From CAWJJM01 sp963843275 (GTDB lineage: Bacteria > Acidobacteriota > Thermoanaerobaculia > Multivoradales > JBCCEF01), in contig CAWJJM010000009.1 of NCBI GenBank assembly GCA_963843275.1, forward strand, positions 1 to 64,000: DNA of 64,000 bases, in the 5' to 3' direction. Positions 26,729 through 34,869 of the stretch are shown here, in pieces. The position numbers and the translations under genes were made by a program. Each line of letters begins with the position of its first letter. The stretch's first letter is position 1. Under the pieces are notes generated by a model. The model searched no databases. It saw nothing but the letters and a program-made list of their open reading frames with translations, and was not told the origin of the DNA.

Positions 26729-27331
26729 TCAGCGCGGGCGGCGCGGGCCGCGGGCGTCGGGTCCGCGGTCCCTGGGGGTGACCTCGGGCCGGGTCACGCG
26801 GGCCCGCCGCGCGCCACGGATGCGGTCGTAGTCGCGCCGGTCGTAGCGGCTCGCCCGCCGCCGCACGTTGGGATCGTCGCGGTAGAGGTCGCGCCCGGTG
26901 TAGATCCGGTAGAGCCGCTCCATCGGGTCGTTGATCCCGTGGAAGGCCTCCCGCACCCGGATCGGGCCGTGGAAGGAGCGGAACTCCCCGCGCAGCTCGT
27001 AGTAGCGCGCCACCACGTCGCGGAAGGCGCGGTCGTCGCGGTTGCCGCGGAGGTTGCCGCGGTCGACCCGGTCGGCGAAGACGCGGGCCGCGTCCTCGAG
27101 GCGGTAGAAGGCGTCGACGACGGCCTCGTCGCCGCCGTAGCGGCCATAGGAGGTGCGGTCGGCCACGTCCGAGCCGTAGCGGGTGGCGTCCTCGAGGCGG
27201 AAGGCGAGCTGCGCCACCTGGTTCGCCGAGACGCCGCGGACGACGCGGAGCGGCTGCGCCGTCGCCGCCGGCGCGGCGGCCGCGACGAGCAGGGTGGCGA
27301 GAAGGGCGAGCGGGATGCGGTTGGGCTTCAT
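26729..27331 (-). CDS. Secreted Arg-rich protein of unknown function
   Basis: ATG 27331 follows AAAGGAGACTTCCCC. The 200-aa product has the signal peptide MKPNRIPLALLATLLVAAAA. The mature part reads RVVRGVSANQVAQLAFRLED, ATRYGSDVADRTSYGRYGGD, EAVVDAFYRLEDAARVFADR and AFRDVVARYYELRGEFRSFH. Two helical repeats of the type FRLEDA...F.DR alternate, and the C-terminus is strongly basic (RRRASRYDRRDYDRIRGARR). I do not recognise a family. A sigma-54-like element stands at the right distance upstream and a terminator follows, so it looks like a separately regulated single gene. Confidence 0.65.
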   Translation of the reverse strand: MKPNRIPLALLATLLVAAAAPAATAQPLRVVRGVSANQVAQLAFRLEDATRYGSDVADRTSYGRYGGDEAVVDAFYRLEDAARVFADRVDRGNLRGNRDDRAFRDVVARYYELRGEFRSFHGPIRVREAFHGINDPMERLYRIYTGRDLYRDDPNVRRRASRYDRRDYDRIRGARRARVTRPEVTPRDRGPDARGPRRPR

Positions 27332-27361
27332 GGGGAAGTCTCCTTTCCACCCGGGCTCTAG

Positions 27362-27377
27362 CGCAAGCGGCTTGCCA
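27362..27377 (-). promoter_or_regulatory. Sigma-54-like promoter
   Basis: The minus strand reads TGGCAAGCCGCTTGCG: GG and GC are 10 nt apart and it differs from TGGCAC-N5-TTGCW at two positions. Predicted start near 27351, giving a leader of about 20 nt with AAAGGAG before ATG 27331. Confidence 0.5.
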
Positions 27378-27498
27378 ACCCGAAAAGCCAATGGTGGAAG
27401 GGGTTTCCTCCGCGGAGCGCGACACCCGGAAGGCGCGGCGCCGTCCTCCCGGGGGACGGCGGCTCGGCACCGCGGCTCCGGGAGACCGGTCCCGAGGG

Positions 27499-27504
27499 TA
27501 GGAT
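27499..27504 (+). promoter_or_regulatory. -10 box TAGGAT, leaderless
   Basis: Seven bases separate this box from the TTG start at 27512, so transcription would begin at or next to the start codon. This supports the TTG choice. Confidence 0.45.
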
Positions 27505-27511
27505 CGGGGGG

Positions 27512-27862
27512 TTGATCGGCCTCCTGTCGTCCCTCGCGCTCCTCGGCGCCGCCTGCCTGGCGCCGGGCTGGTGGTGGGCCCGGCGCCGGGTGCCCCAGGG
27601 CCCCTGGTTGCTGGCGCTGCCGGCGGCGGGGGTGGCGCTGTGGCTGGGGCTGGCGCTCTCGGGGGTCGGCGGTCCGATGAGCCTCGGCAACGTCGTCGAG
27701 CCGATGATCGTGGCGGCGTTCGCGGTGGCGGCGGGCCAGGTGAAGTACTTCCTCCTCGATCGCCGGCGCTCCGCCCGGCGGGTGGGCGCCGCCGCGGCCT
27801 GGGCGCTGGTGGCGGTGGCCGACCCTCGTCCTGCGGCTGGCGATGCCGCTGATGCCGGAGTG
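27512..27862 (+). CDS. Small membrane protein (one frame change near 27821)
   Basis: From TTG 27512 the product reads LIGLLSSLALLGAACLAPGW, then GPWLLALPAAGVALWLGLAL and VVEPMIVAAFAVAAGQVKYF. One base near 27821 must be removed to give ALVAVATLVLRLAMPLMPE and a stop at 27862. About 116 aa with four predicted membrane helices. No family is recognised. It lies 23 bp before the alcohol dehydrogenase gene and may be co-transcribed with it. Confidence 0.55.
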
Positions 27863-27885
27863 AGCGGGCGCCGGGGGAGGTGCCG

Positions 27886-28934
27886 GTGAGGGCCCTGGTC
27901 TTCCGCGGCGTCGGCGCAGGTCGCCGTCGAGGCGGTGCCGGAGCCGCGCCTCGAGGCCGCCACCGACGCGGTGGTGGCGGTGCGCCTCGCCGGCATCTGC
28001 GGCTCGGACCTCCATCCCTACCTGGGGCGCGAGCGGGGGATCGAGCCGGGGACGGTGATGGGGCACGAGCTGGTCGGCGAGGTGCTCGAGGTCGGCCGTG
28101 AGGTGCGGCGGTTCCGGCCCGGCGACGCCGTGGTCTCGCCCTTCACCACGAGCTGCGGGCGCTGCTTCTACTGCCGCGAGGGCCTCACCTGCCGCTGCGT
28201 CGAGGGGCAGCTCCTCGGCTGGATCGAGGGCGGGCGCGGGCTGCACGGCGCCCAGGCCGAGCGCGGTGCGGGTGCCGCTCGCCGACGCCACCCTGTTCGC
28301 GCTCCCGCCCGACGTCCCGGCCGAGCGCGGCCTCTTCCTCGGCGACGTCCTGGCGACGGGGTTCTTCTGCGCCGACCTGGCGGGGGTGCGGCCCGGCGAC
28401 ACCTGCGCCGTGGTCGGGGCCGGACCGGTGGGGCTCTGCGCGATCGCCGGCGCCCGGTCGCGCGGCGCCGAGCGCGTCTTCGCCCTCGACCCGGTCGCCG
28501 AGCGCCGGGCGCTGGCGCAGCGCTTCGGCGCCACCCCGCTCGACGCGGCGGAGGCCGGCGCCGTCGAGGCGGTGCGCGCCGCCACCGGCGGGCGCGGCGC
28601 CGACGCCGTCCTCGAGCTGGTCGGGAGCCCGCAGGCGTCGCGCCTGGCGTTCGACCTCGTCCGCCCCGGCGGCACGGTGGCGGCGGCCGGGGTCCACACC
28701 GAGGCCGGCTTCGCCTTCTCGCCGGTCGAGGCCTACGACAAGAACCTCACCTACCGTGCCGGCCGCTGCCCGGCCCGCGCCTACATGGAGCGCCTGCTGC
28801 CGGTGGTGCGCGACCCCGGGCTCGACCTCGGGGCGATCGTCTCCCACCGGCTGCGGCTCGCCGACGGCCCGCGCGGCTACGATCTGTTCGCCCGCAAGCT
28901 CGACGGCTGCACCAAGGTGGTGCTGGCGCCGTGA
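27886..28934 (+). CDS. Zinc-dependent alcohol dehydrogenase (two frame changes)
   Basis: GTG 27886 follows GGGGGAGGTGCC. The N-terminal catalytic domain reads AGICGSDLHPYLGRERGIEP, GTVMGHELVGEVLEVGREVR, and the structural zinc cluster SCGRCFYCREGLTCRC. Frame changes near 27920 and 28262 must be bridged. The Rossmann part is intact: TCAVVGAGPVGLCAIAGARS, ERVFALDPVAERRALAQRFG and VLELVGSPQASRLAFDLVRP. The catalytic zinc ligands Cys (GICGSD), His and Glu (GHE) are present. About 348 aa, normal for medium-chain dehydrogenases. The substrate is unknown. Confidence 0.85.
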
Positions 28935-29035
28935 GCGGCGGCGCGGCGGGACGGTCCGTCCGGACGCGGCTGCAACCTGGCGCGGGGCGCGCCGTACGGA
29001 CGGGGGTGAGAGCCACCATCGATCGGAGGTCTGCC

Positions 29036-29989
29036 ATGTCCGGACGTCTTCTGCTTCTGCGGCGCCCCGCCGCCGTCCTCGCCCTGCTCCTCGCCCCGTC
29101 GCTGGCGCTCGCCGCGGCGCCGGTCCACAAGAGCTTCGAGACCGGCCCGGGCGGCCGGCTCACCGTCGACACCGAGGTCGGCGCGATCACCGTCCACGCC
29201 GGATCGACGGATCGCGTCGAGGTCACCGTGACCCGGGAGGGGCGCGGCAACGACGACCTGAAGCTCTCCTTCGAGCAGGACGGCAAGGACGTCACCGTGC
29301 GCGGGGAGCTGCCGGGCTGGTTCCACATGTCCTGGTCGGGCAAGGTGGAGTTCGACGTCACCGTGCCGCAGTCGTTCGATCTCGATCTCGAGACCTCGGG
29401 CGGCGAGATCGCGGTCTTCGGGGTGCACGGCGGCGTCGAGGCGCGGACCTCCGGCGGCGGCCTGCACTTCGAGGAGGTGGTGGGGAAGGTCGACGGCCGC
29501 ACCTCGGGCGGCGGCGTGGTGGTGCGCTCGGTGCTGGGCGACGTGACCGTCGGCAGCTCCGGCGGCCCGATCGAGGTCCACGGCGTCCGCGGCTCGATCG
29601 AGGCGAAGACCTCGGGCGGCGGCGTCTCCATGGAGGACGTCGGCGGCAGCGTCGTCGCCCGCTCCTCCGGGGGCCCGATCACGCTGCTCGAGGTCGGCGG
29701 CCCGGTCGACGCCCACACCTCGGGCGGGGGCATCGAGGTCTCGCTGACGCGCTCGCCGGGCGGCGAGTCGAAGCTGTCGACCAGCGGCGGCGGCATCACC
29801 CTGCGCGTCCCGGCCGACGCCGCCTTCGACCTCGACGCCAGGACCAGCGGCGGCCGGGTGACCTCCGACCTGCCGGTCACCGTGCGGGGCAGCGTGAAGG
29901 AGGGCTCCCTCCAGGGGCCGGTCAACGGCGGCGGCCCGACGGTGACGCTGCGGTCGTCGGGCGGCGGCATCCGCATCCTGCGGCGCTGA
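29036..29989 (+). CDS. Secreted DUF4097 adhesin-like beta-helix protein
   Basis: ATG 29036 follows CGGAGG. Signal peptide: LLLLRRPAAVLALLLAPSLA. The 317-aa protein has GGRLTVDTEVGAITVHAGST, GKVEFDVTVPQSFDLDLETS and then a run of short rungs. The motif TSGGG or SSGGP recurs about every 20-24 residues: LETSGGEIAVFGV, RTSGGGLHFEEV, RTSGGGVVVRSV, GSSGGPIEVHGV, KTSGGGVSMEDV, RSSGGPITLLEV, HTSGGGIEVSL, TSGGGITLRV. This is the DUF4097 beta-solenoid. It is probably periplasmic or surface-exposed; the function is unknown. Confidence 0.85.
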   Translation: MSGRLLLLRRPAAVLALLLAPSLALAAAPVHKSFETGPGGRLTVDTEVGAITVHAGSTDRVEVTVTREGRGNDDLKLSFEQDGKDVTVRGELPGWFHMSWSGKVEFDVTVPQSFDLDLETSGGEIAVFGVHGGVEARTSGGGLHFEEVVGKVDGRTSGGGVVVRSVLGDVTVGSSGGPIEVHGVRGSIEAKTSGGGVSMEDVGGSVVARSSGGPITLLEVGGPVDAHTSGGGIEVSLTRSPGGESKLSTSGGGITLRVPADAAFDLDARTSGGRVTSDLPVTVRGSVKEGSLQGPVNGGGPTVTLRSSGGGIRILRR

Positions 29990-30024
29990 GCCGGCGGCGG
30001 CCTCGTCCGCCGGTGGGACGGATC

Positions 30025-30070
30025 GTCCGGCGACGGTCGCGGGCGGCCGCGGCCGCCCCCGTCGCCGGAC
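30025..30070. terminator. Long GC hairpin after the DUF4097 gene
   Basis: GTCCGGCGACGG (30025-30036) pairs perfectly with CCGTCGCCGGAC (30059-30070), and the loop contains an 18-bp palindrome at 30041-30058. No T-tract follows, so termination is likely but not certain. Confidence 0.5.
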
Positions 30071-30114
30071 GCTGAAACGCAACCCCGACGGGGGATCTCC
30101 GCGCCCGGCGGCGC

Positions 30115-30130
30115 CGGCACGGGCGCTGCA
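30115..30130 (+). promoter_or_regulatory. Sigma-54-like promoter before the ADOP gene
   Basis: CGGCACGGGCGCTGCA: GG-N10-GC spacing, two differences from TGGCACGN4TTGCA. Predicted start near 30141, giving a 44-nt leader to ATG 30185. Confidence 0.35.
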
Positions 30131-30184
30131 GCGGAGGCGCGCAGCGACCCGCGGTCCCAACCTCCGGCGGGTCCGGGAGCCGCC

Positions 30185-32605
30185 ATGCACCTGCTCTTCG
30201 ATCTGCGCCTCGCCCTGCGCTCGCTCGCCCGCCGCCCGGCCTTCACCCTGGTCGCCGCGGGGACCCTGGCCCTCGGCATCGGGGCCACGACGGCCATCTT
30301 CAGCGTCGCCTACGGCGTCCTGCTGCGGCCCCTCCCGTACCGCGACGCCGACCGCCTGGTGTCCTTCTGGGAGGTGGAGACCACCGAGGCGGCGCCGGAG
30401 CCCGGGGGCAACGTCTCGCACCCCAATTTTCTCGACCTCCGGTCCACGGCCTCGAGCTTCGAGTCGATGGCGCAGTACGAGAGGACGAACCTCTCGCTGT
30501 CGGGGCTGGGGACGGCGGAGATCGTCCCGGGCGGGGCGGTCACGCCCGGCTTCTTCCGGGTCTTCCGCGCCGCCCCCGTCCTCGGGCGCGGCTTCGACGC
30601 CGCGGAGGGGCGGCCGGGCGGCCCGGACGCGGTGGTGGTCTCCGAGTCGTTCTGGCGCGAACGCCTGGGCGCGGATCCGGCGGTGCTCGGCACCACCCTC
30701 GACCTGTCCGGGACGCCGCACCGGGTGGTGGGGGTGGCGCCGGCCGGCTTCGCCTTCCCGGCCGACGCCCGCCTGTGGGTGCCGATCCAGAACGACGACG
30801 AGAAGTGCGGCCGCGGCTGCGTGCTCTACAAGGCGGTGGGGCGCCTCGCGCCCGGCGCCGGCGTCGAGCGGGCGCGCCGCGAGCTGCGGGCGATCATGGC
30901 GCGCCTCGAGCGCGAGTACCCGGACACCAACACCCACCTGAGCGCCGACGCCCTGTCGCTGCACGACCTGATCGTCGGCGACGTGCGCCCGGCGCTGCTG
31001 CTGCTGCTCGGCGCGGTGGCGATGGTGCTGTTGATCGCCTGCGCCAACGTCGCCAACCTGCTGCTGGTGCGCGGCGGCGCGCGCCGGGCGGAGATCGCGG
31101 TGCGCGGCTCGCTCGGCGCCGGCCGCGGCCGCCTGCTCACCGGCCTGATGCTGGAGAACGCCCTGCTCGCCGCCGCCGGCGGTGGCGCCGGCGTGGCCCT
31201 CGCGGCCTGGGGGGTCGACGTGCTGCGCCGGCTGGGGCCGGCCGACCTGCCGCGGCTCGACGAGGTCCGTCTCGACGCCCCGGCGCTGCTGTTCGCCGTC
31301 GTCGTGATGGTCGCCACGGTGGCGCTGTTCGGGCTGGCGCCGGCGCTGCGGCTGTCGCGGCCGCGCCTGGGCGAGCTGCTCCGGCCGGGCGGCCGGGGGA
31401 CGCCCGACCCGGCCGGGCGGCGGCTGCGCGCGGCGGTGCTCACCGCCGAGGTGGCGCTGTCGGTGATGCTGCTGCTCGCCGCCGGGCTGATGCTGCGCAG
31501 CCTGGTGCGCATGAGCTCGCTGGACCTCGGCCTCGAGCCCGCCGGGGTGGCGCACTTCACCCTGTCGCTGCCGCGGGCGCGCTACGCCGGCGCCGACGAG
31601 CGGCTCGCCTTCCTCGACCGCCTGGAGGGCCGCCTCGCGGCGCTGCCGGGCGTCGAGCGGGTCGCCGCCTTCGCGTCGCTGCCGCTCACCCCGGTCGACC
31701 TCGTCGGCGGCTTCACGCGCGCCGACCGGCCGGAGCCGGCGCCCGGCGAGGGCCCGAGCGCCGGCTACCGCGCCGTCGATCCCGGCGGGCTGGAGCTGCT
31801 CGGCGTGCCGCTGCTCGCCGGGCGCGGCTTCGCCGCCGCCGACCGCCACGGCGCGGCGCCGGTGGCGCTGATCAACCGCGCCGCGGCGCAGCGCTACTGG
31901 CCGGGCGAGGACCCGGTGGGCAAGCGCATCCAGCTCCAGATCCAGGTGGGCTATCCCGAGGCGGAGCCGCGCACCATCGTCGGCGTGGTCGGCGATCTGC
32001 GCACCGAGCTGACCGTGCCGCCGCGGCCGGAGATGTACGTCCCCTACGCCCAGGTCGGCGCCTCGTTCCCGACGCTCGTCCTGAAGGTGCGCGGCGGCGA
32101 TCCGGCGGGGGTCCTCGGGCCGGCGCGCCGGGTCGTCTCGGAGCTCGACCCCGAGCTGCCGATGGCGCGCCCGGGCCGGCTCCAGGACGGGGTCGACGCG
32201 GCGCTGGCCCCCACCGCCTTCTACCTCGGGCTGCTCGGGCTGTTCGCGGCGCTGGCGGTGACGTTGGCGGCGGTGGGGATCTACGGCGTGGTGGCGTACC
32301 TGGTGGTGCAGCGCACCCGCGAGATCGGGGTGCGCATGGCGCTCGGCGCCCGGGTCCGCGAGGTGGTCGGGCTGGTGGTCTGGCAGGGCCTGCGGCCGGC
32401 GGCGGCCGGGCTGGTGCTCGGCCTGGCCGGCGCCATGGCCCTGGGCCGGCTGGTCGCCGACGCCCTGTTCGAGGTGGCGCCGACCGACCCGCTCACCTAC
32501 GCCGCCGCCTGCGCCGGGCTGCTGGTGGTGGTCGCCGTCGCCACCGCGCTGCCGGCCCGCCGGGCCACCCGCATCGCGCCCGCCGACGCGCTGCGCGCCG
32601 AGTAG
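30185..32605 (+). CDS. ADOP/MacB-type ABC transporter permease
   Basis: The 806-aa protein begins MHLLFDLRLALRSLARRPAF, TLVAAGTLALGIGATTAIFS, the classic ADOP opening without the N-terminal PadR-linked domain. It has two MacB periplasmic domains and two FtsX-type four-helix units, including LLLLLGAVAMVLLIACANVA, NLLLVRGGARRAEIAVRGSL, LTLAAVGIYGVVAYLVVQRT and REIGVRMALGARVREVVGLV, ending APADALRAE. No ATP-binding gene is adjacent, hence orphan permease. These are multiplied in Acidobacteriota. The exported substrate is unknown. Confidence 0.9.
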   Translation: MHLLFDLRLALRSLARRPAFTLVAAGTLALGIGATTAIFSVAYGVLLRPLPYRDADRLVSFWEVETTEAAPEPGGNVSHPNFLDLRSTASSFESMAQYERTNLSLSGLGTAEIVPGGAVTPGFFRVFRAAPVLGRGFDAAEGRPGGPDAVVVSESFWRERLGADPAVLGTTLDLSGTPHRVVGVAPAGFAFPADARLWVPIQNDDEKCGRGCVLYKAVGRLAPGAGVERARRELRAIMARLEREYPDTNTHLSADALSLHDLIVGDVRPALLLLLGAVAMVLLIACANVANLLLVRGGARRAEIAVRGSLGAGRGRLLTGLMLENALLAAAGGGAGVALAAWGVDVLRRLGPADLPRLDEVRLDAPALLFAVVVMVATVALFGLAPALRLSRPRLGELLRPGGRGTPDPAGRRLRAAVLTAEVALSVMLLLAAGLMLRSLVRMSSLDLGLEPAGVAHFTLSLPRARYAGADERLAFLDRLEGRLAALPGVERVAAFASLPLTPVDLVGGFTRADRPEPAPGEGPSAGYRAVDPGGLELLGVPLLAGRGFAAADRHGAAPVALINRAAAQRYWPGEDPVGKRIQLQIQVGYPEAEPRTIVGVVGDLRTELTVPPRPEMYVPYAQVGASFPTLVLKVRGGDPAGVLGPARRVVSELDPELPMARPGRLQDGVDAALAPTAFYLGLLGLFAALAVTLAAVGIYGVVAYLVVQRTREIGVRMALGARVREVVGLVVWQGLRPAAAGLVLGLAGAMALGRLVADALFEVAPTDPLTYAAACAGLLVVVAVATALPARRATRIAPADALRAE

Positions 32606-32672
32606 CCGCGGGCGCCGGCCGCGCGGCGGGGGTGCTACAGTCCCGACCCGGAATCCCCACCCGGGAGGTGCG

Positions 32673-33203
32673 ATGGCGGAGCAGGATCTGCGCTACCCCG
32701 TCGGCCGGCACGACCCGTCGGCCGCGGTCGACGCGGCCGGGCTGGCCGCGGCGATCGACGACATCGAGCGCCTGCCGGCGGCGCTCGCCGCGGCGGTCGA
32801 GGGCCTCGACGACGAGCGCCTCGACACCCCCTACCGGCCCGGCGGCTGGACCGTCCGCCAGGTCGTCCACCACGTCGCCGACAGCCACCTCAACGCCACC
32901 GTCCGGCTGCGCCTGGCGCTGACCGAGGACGGTCCCACCATCCGCCCGTACGACCAGGCGGCGTGGGCCGAGCTGGCGGACGTCCGGTCGCTGCCGCCGG
33001 CGGTCTCGCTGGCGCTGCTCGACGGGCTGCACCGGCGGTGGACGGCGCTGTTGCGCGCGCTCGAGCCGGCGGCGTTCGCGCGCCCGCTGGTCCATCCGGA
33101 GATCGGCGAGATCTCCGTGGCGCAGCTCACCGGTCTGTACGGCTGGCACTCGCGCCACCACGTCGCCCACGTCACCGCCCTGCGGGCCCGCCGGGGCTGG
33201 TGA
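32673..33203 (+). CDS. YfiT/DinB-family putative metal-dependent thiol transferase
   Basis: ATG 32673 follows GGGAGG. The 176-aa product reads MAEQDLRYPVGRHDPSAAVD, RPGGWTVRQVVHHVADSHLN and GLYGWHSRHHVAHVTALRAR. His residues in VVHHVADSH and the WHSRHHVAHV segment are the metal ligands of the YfiT branch of DinB proteins, whose characterised members transfer bacillithiol. The thiol used by this organism is unknown. TACAGT at 32635-32640 is a possible -10. It overlaps the next gene by GTGA. Confidence 0.82.
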   Translation: MAEQDLRYPVGRHDPSAAVDAAGLAAAIDDIERLPAALAAAVEGLDDERLDTPYRPGGWTVRQVVHHVADSHLNATVRLRLALTEDGPTIRPYDQAAWAELADVRSLPPAVSLALLDGLHRRWTALLRALEPAAFARPLVHPEIGEISVAQLTGLYGWHSRHHVAHVTALRARRGW

Positions 33204-33610
33204 GCGGAGGCCGCCGGACGGCGGCGGGCCGGCTCACCCTCCGCCTGCTGCCCGGCCGCTTCGCGGTCGCCCGCCTGGCGCCGGACGCCGCGGTGCCGGC
33301 GTGGGCGTGGGCCGGCGCCCTGAGCTCGGTGACGCGGACCGCCCGCGAGCTGTCGATCGTCTGCGCCGAGGCGGCGGTGCCGGCGGCGGTGCGCGCCGAG
33401 CGCGGCTTCCGCTGCCTGGCGGTGCAGGGGCCGCTCGACTTCTCCGCCACCGGCGTGCTGGCGGCGCTCGCCACCGCCCTGGCCGACGCCGCGATCAGCC
33501 TCTTCGCGCTGTCCACCTACGACACCGACCTCGTGTTCGTCCGCGAGTCCTCCGCCGCGGCGGCGACGGCGGCGTTGCGCGCCGCCGGCCACCGCGTCGA
33601 GGAGGCGTGA
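33200..33610 (+). CDS. ACT-domain protein
   Basis: GTG 33200 overlaps the yfiT-like stop (GTGA). The 136-aa product has LTLRLLPGRFAVARLAPDAA, SVTRTARELSIVCAEAAVPA, FRCLAVQGPLDFSATGVLAA and LATALADAAISLFALSTYDT, then DLVFVRESSAAAATAALRAA. The pattern matches stand-alone double-ACT proteins of the CASTOR/ACT-7 type, which bind amino acids. There is no catalytic domain. Translational coupling to the thiol-transferase-like gene hints at a shared function, but none is known. Confidence 0.78.
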   Translation: MSGGRRTAAGRLTLRLLPGRFAVARLAPDAAVPAWAWAGALSSVTRTARELSIVCAEAAVPAAVRAERGFRCLAVQGPLDFSATGVLAALATALADAAISLFALSTYDTDLVFVRESSAAAATAALRAAGHRVEEA

Positions 33611-33653
33611 GCGGACGGGCTCGCCGGGCGGACCGACCCCGGAGGACCCCGAC

Positions 33654-34289
33654 ATGACCCGGACCCAGCGTTTCCTCACCCTCTACTCGGCGGTCGTCAC
33701 CGTCGTCTTCGCCGCCACCGTGCTGACCGGCTTCGCGGCCCCGGGGCGACGGAGCTTCGACGCCATCACGGTGCACCGCATCGACGTCGTGGAGCCCGAC
33801 GGCACGCTGCGCATGGTGATCTCGAACCACGACCGGCTGCCCGGGGTGTACACGCACGGCGAGGAGCGGCCGCTGGAGCGTCCGCAGGCGGGGATGCTGT
33901 TTCTCAACGACGAGGGCACGGAGGTCGGCGGCCTGGTCTTCGGCGGCCACCGCGACGCGGCCGGCAAGGTGGTCGACTCGGGCGTCAGCCTGTCGTTCGA
34001 CCGCTACGAGGCCAACCAGATCGTCTCGCTGTACGGCGTCGACGACAGCAGCGACCGCTTCGCCGGGCTGGCGGTGACCGACAGCCCGTCGGGATCGGAG
34101 GTCAACCGGCGGATCTGGCTCGGGCGCGGCGAGGACGGCATCGCCACCCTGGCGCTGATGGACGCGGCGGGCCGGCGGCGGCTGCTGCTCGAGGTCGAGC
34201 CGGACGGCGGCGCCCGCTTCGTCGTCCTCGACGCCGACGGCGAGGTGGTGCGGGAGCTGATCCCGGCCGCCGCCGCCCCGGCCCCCTGA
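33654..34289 (+). CDS. Single-helix anchored beta-rich protein of unknown function
   Basis: ATG 33654 follows GGAGGACCCC. The N-terminus has one membrane helix, FLTLYSAVVTVVFAATVLTG. The 211-aa protein continues FDAITVHRIDVVEPDGTLRM, VISNHDRLPGVYTHGEERPL, AGMLFLNDEGTEVGGLVFGG, IVSLYGVDDSSDRFAGLAVT and RIWLGRGEDGIATLALMDAA. Repeated strands of the form DG..RLxL.V suggest a beta-solenoid outside the membrane. I have no family name beyond conserved hypothetical. A GC hairpin follows the stop. Confidence 0.7.
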   Translation: MTRTQRFLTLYSAVVTVVFAATVLTGFAAPGRRSFDAITVHRIDVVEPDGTLRMVISNHDRLPGVYTHGEERPLERPQAGMLFLNDEGTEVGGLVFGGHRDAAGKVVDSGVSLSFDRYEANQIVSLYGVDDSSDRFAGLAVTDSPSGSEVNRRIWLGRGEDGIATLALMDAAGRRRLLLEVEPDGGARFVVLDADGEVVRELIPAAAAPAP

Positions 34290-34296
34290 ACGCGCG

Positions 34297-34331
34297 GAGG
34301 GCCCGCCACGGCGGGTGCCGGGCGGGCCCTC
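34297..34331. terminator. GC hairpin between convergent genes
   Basis: GAGGGCCCGCC (34297-34307) pairs with GGCGGGCCCTC (34321-34331) over 13 nt. It has no T-tract but sits between two converging genes, so it is probably a bidirectional terminator. Confidence 0.55.
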
Positions 34332-34351
34332 GGGGTCGGAGCCGGGTCGCC

Positions 34352-34786
34352 TCAGTGGCGGGGGGTCGGCTCCGAGATGCGCTCGACCGTCTGGCCGACC
34401 TCCGCATCGTCCGCGGTGCGGCGGGCCAGGTCGGCCTGGGCCACGACGCCCACCAGCCGGCCGTCGTGGACCACCGGCACGCGGCGCACCTGGGCGTCGC
34501 GCATGCGGCGCATCACGTTGTCGACGTCCTCCTCGGGGCTCACCGTCACCAGGTGCTTGCGGGTCATCGCCTCGGCGACGTGGCACTCGGGGCCGTGCCC
34601 CTCGGCGACGTGGCGTACCGCGATGTCGCGGTCGGTGATCACGCCGGTCAGGTGCATGCCGTCGTCGGCGTCGATCACCGGCACCATCCCGACGTCGGAG
34701 TCGCGCATGATGCGGGCGGCCTTCCGCAGGGTGTCCTCGGGGGTCACGCAGTCGACCTTCTGGGTCATGATCTCTCGGGTCAGCAC
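34352..34786 (-). CDS. Two-CBS-domain protein
   Basis: GTG 34786 follows AGGAGGTGACACC. The 144-aa product has two CBS motifs: IMTQKVDCVTPEDTLRKAAR, DSDVGMVPVIDADDGMHLTG, VITDRDIAVRHVAEG and AMTRKHLVTVSPEEDVDNVM, QVRRVPVVHDGRLVGVVAQA. Stand-alone pairs bind adenosyl nucleotides and act as energy or stress sensors. TGGTACGTTCCTTGAA at 34857-34842 on this strand resembles a sigma-54 site but has GA in place of the -12 GC. Confidence 0.9.
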   Translation of the reverse strand: MLTREIMTQKVDCVTPEDTLRKAARIMRDSDVGMVPVIDADDGMHLTGVITDRDIAVRHVAEGHGPECHVAEAMTRKHLVTVSPEEDVDNVMRRMRDAQVRRVPVVHDGRLVGVVAQADLARRTADDAEVGQTVERISEPTPRH

Positions 34787-34869
34787 GGTGTCACCTCCTG
34801 TTGTGGGTTCGCGTCGGGGTTGCGTGCAGGCCCTCAGGAGGCTTCAAGGAACGTACCAGCGCCGCCGCC

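Noticed and set aside
34842..34857. TGGTACGTTCCTTGAA upstream of the CBS gene as a sigma-54 promoter
   Set aside because: The -12 element is GA rather than the nearly invariant GC, so it is not listed as a promoter.
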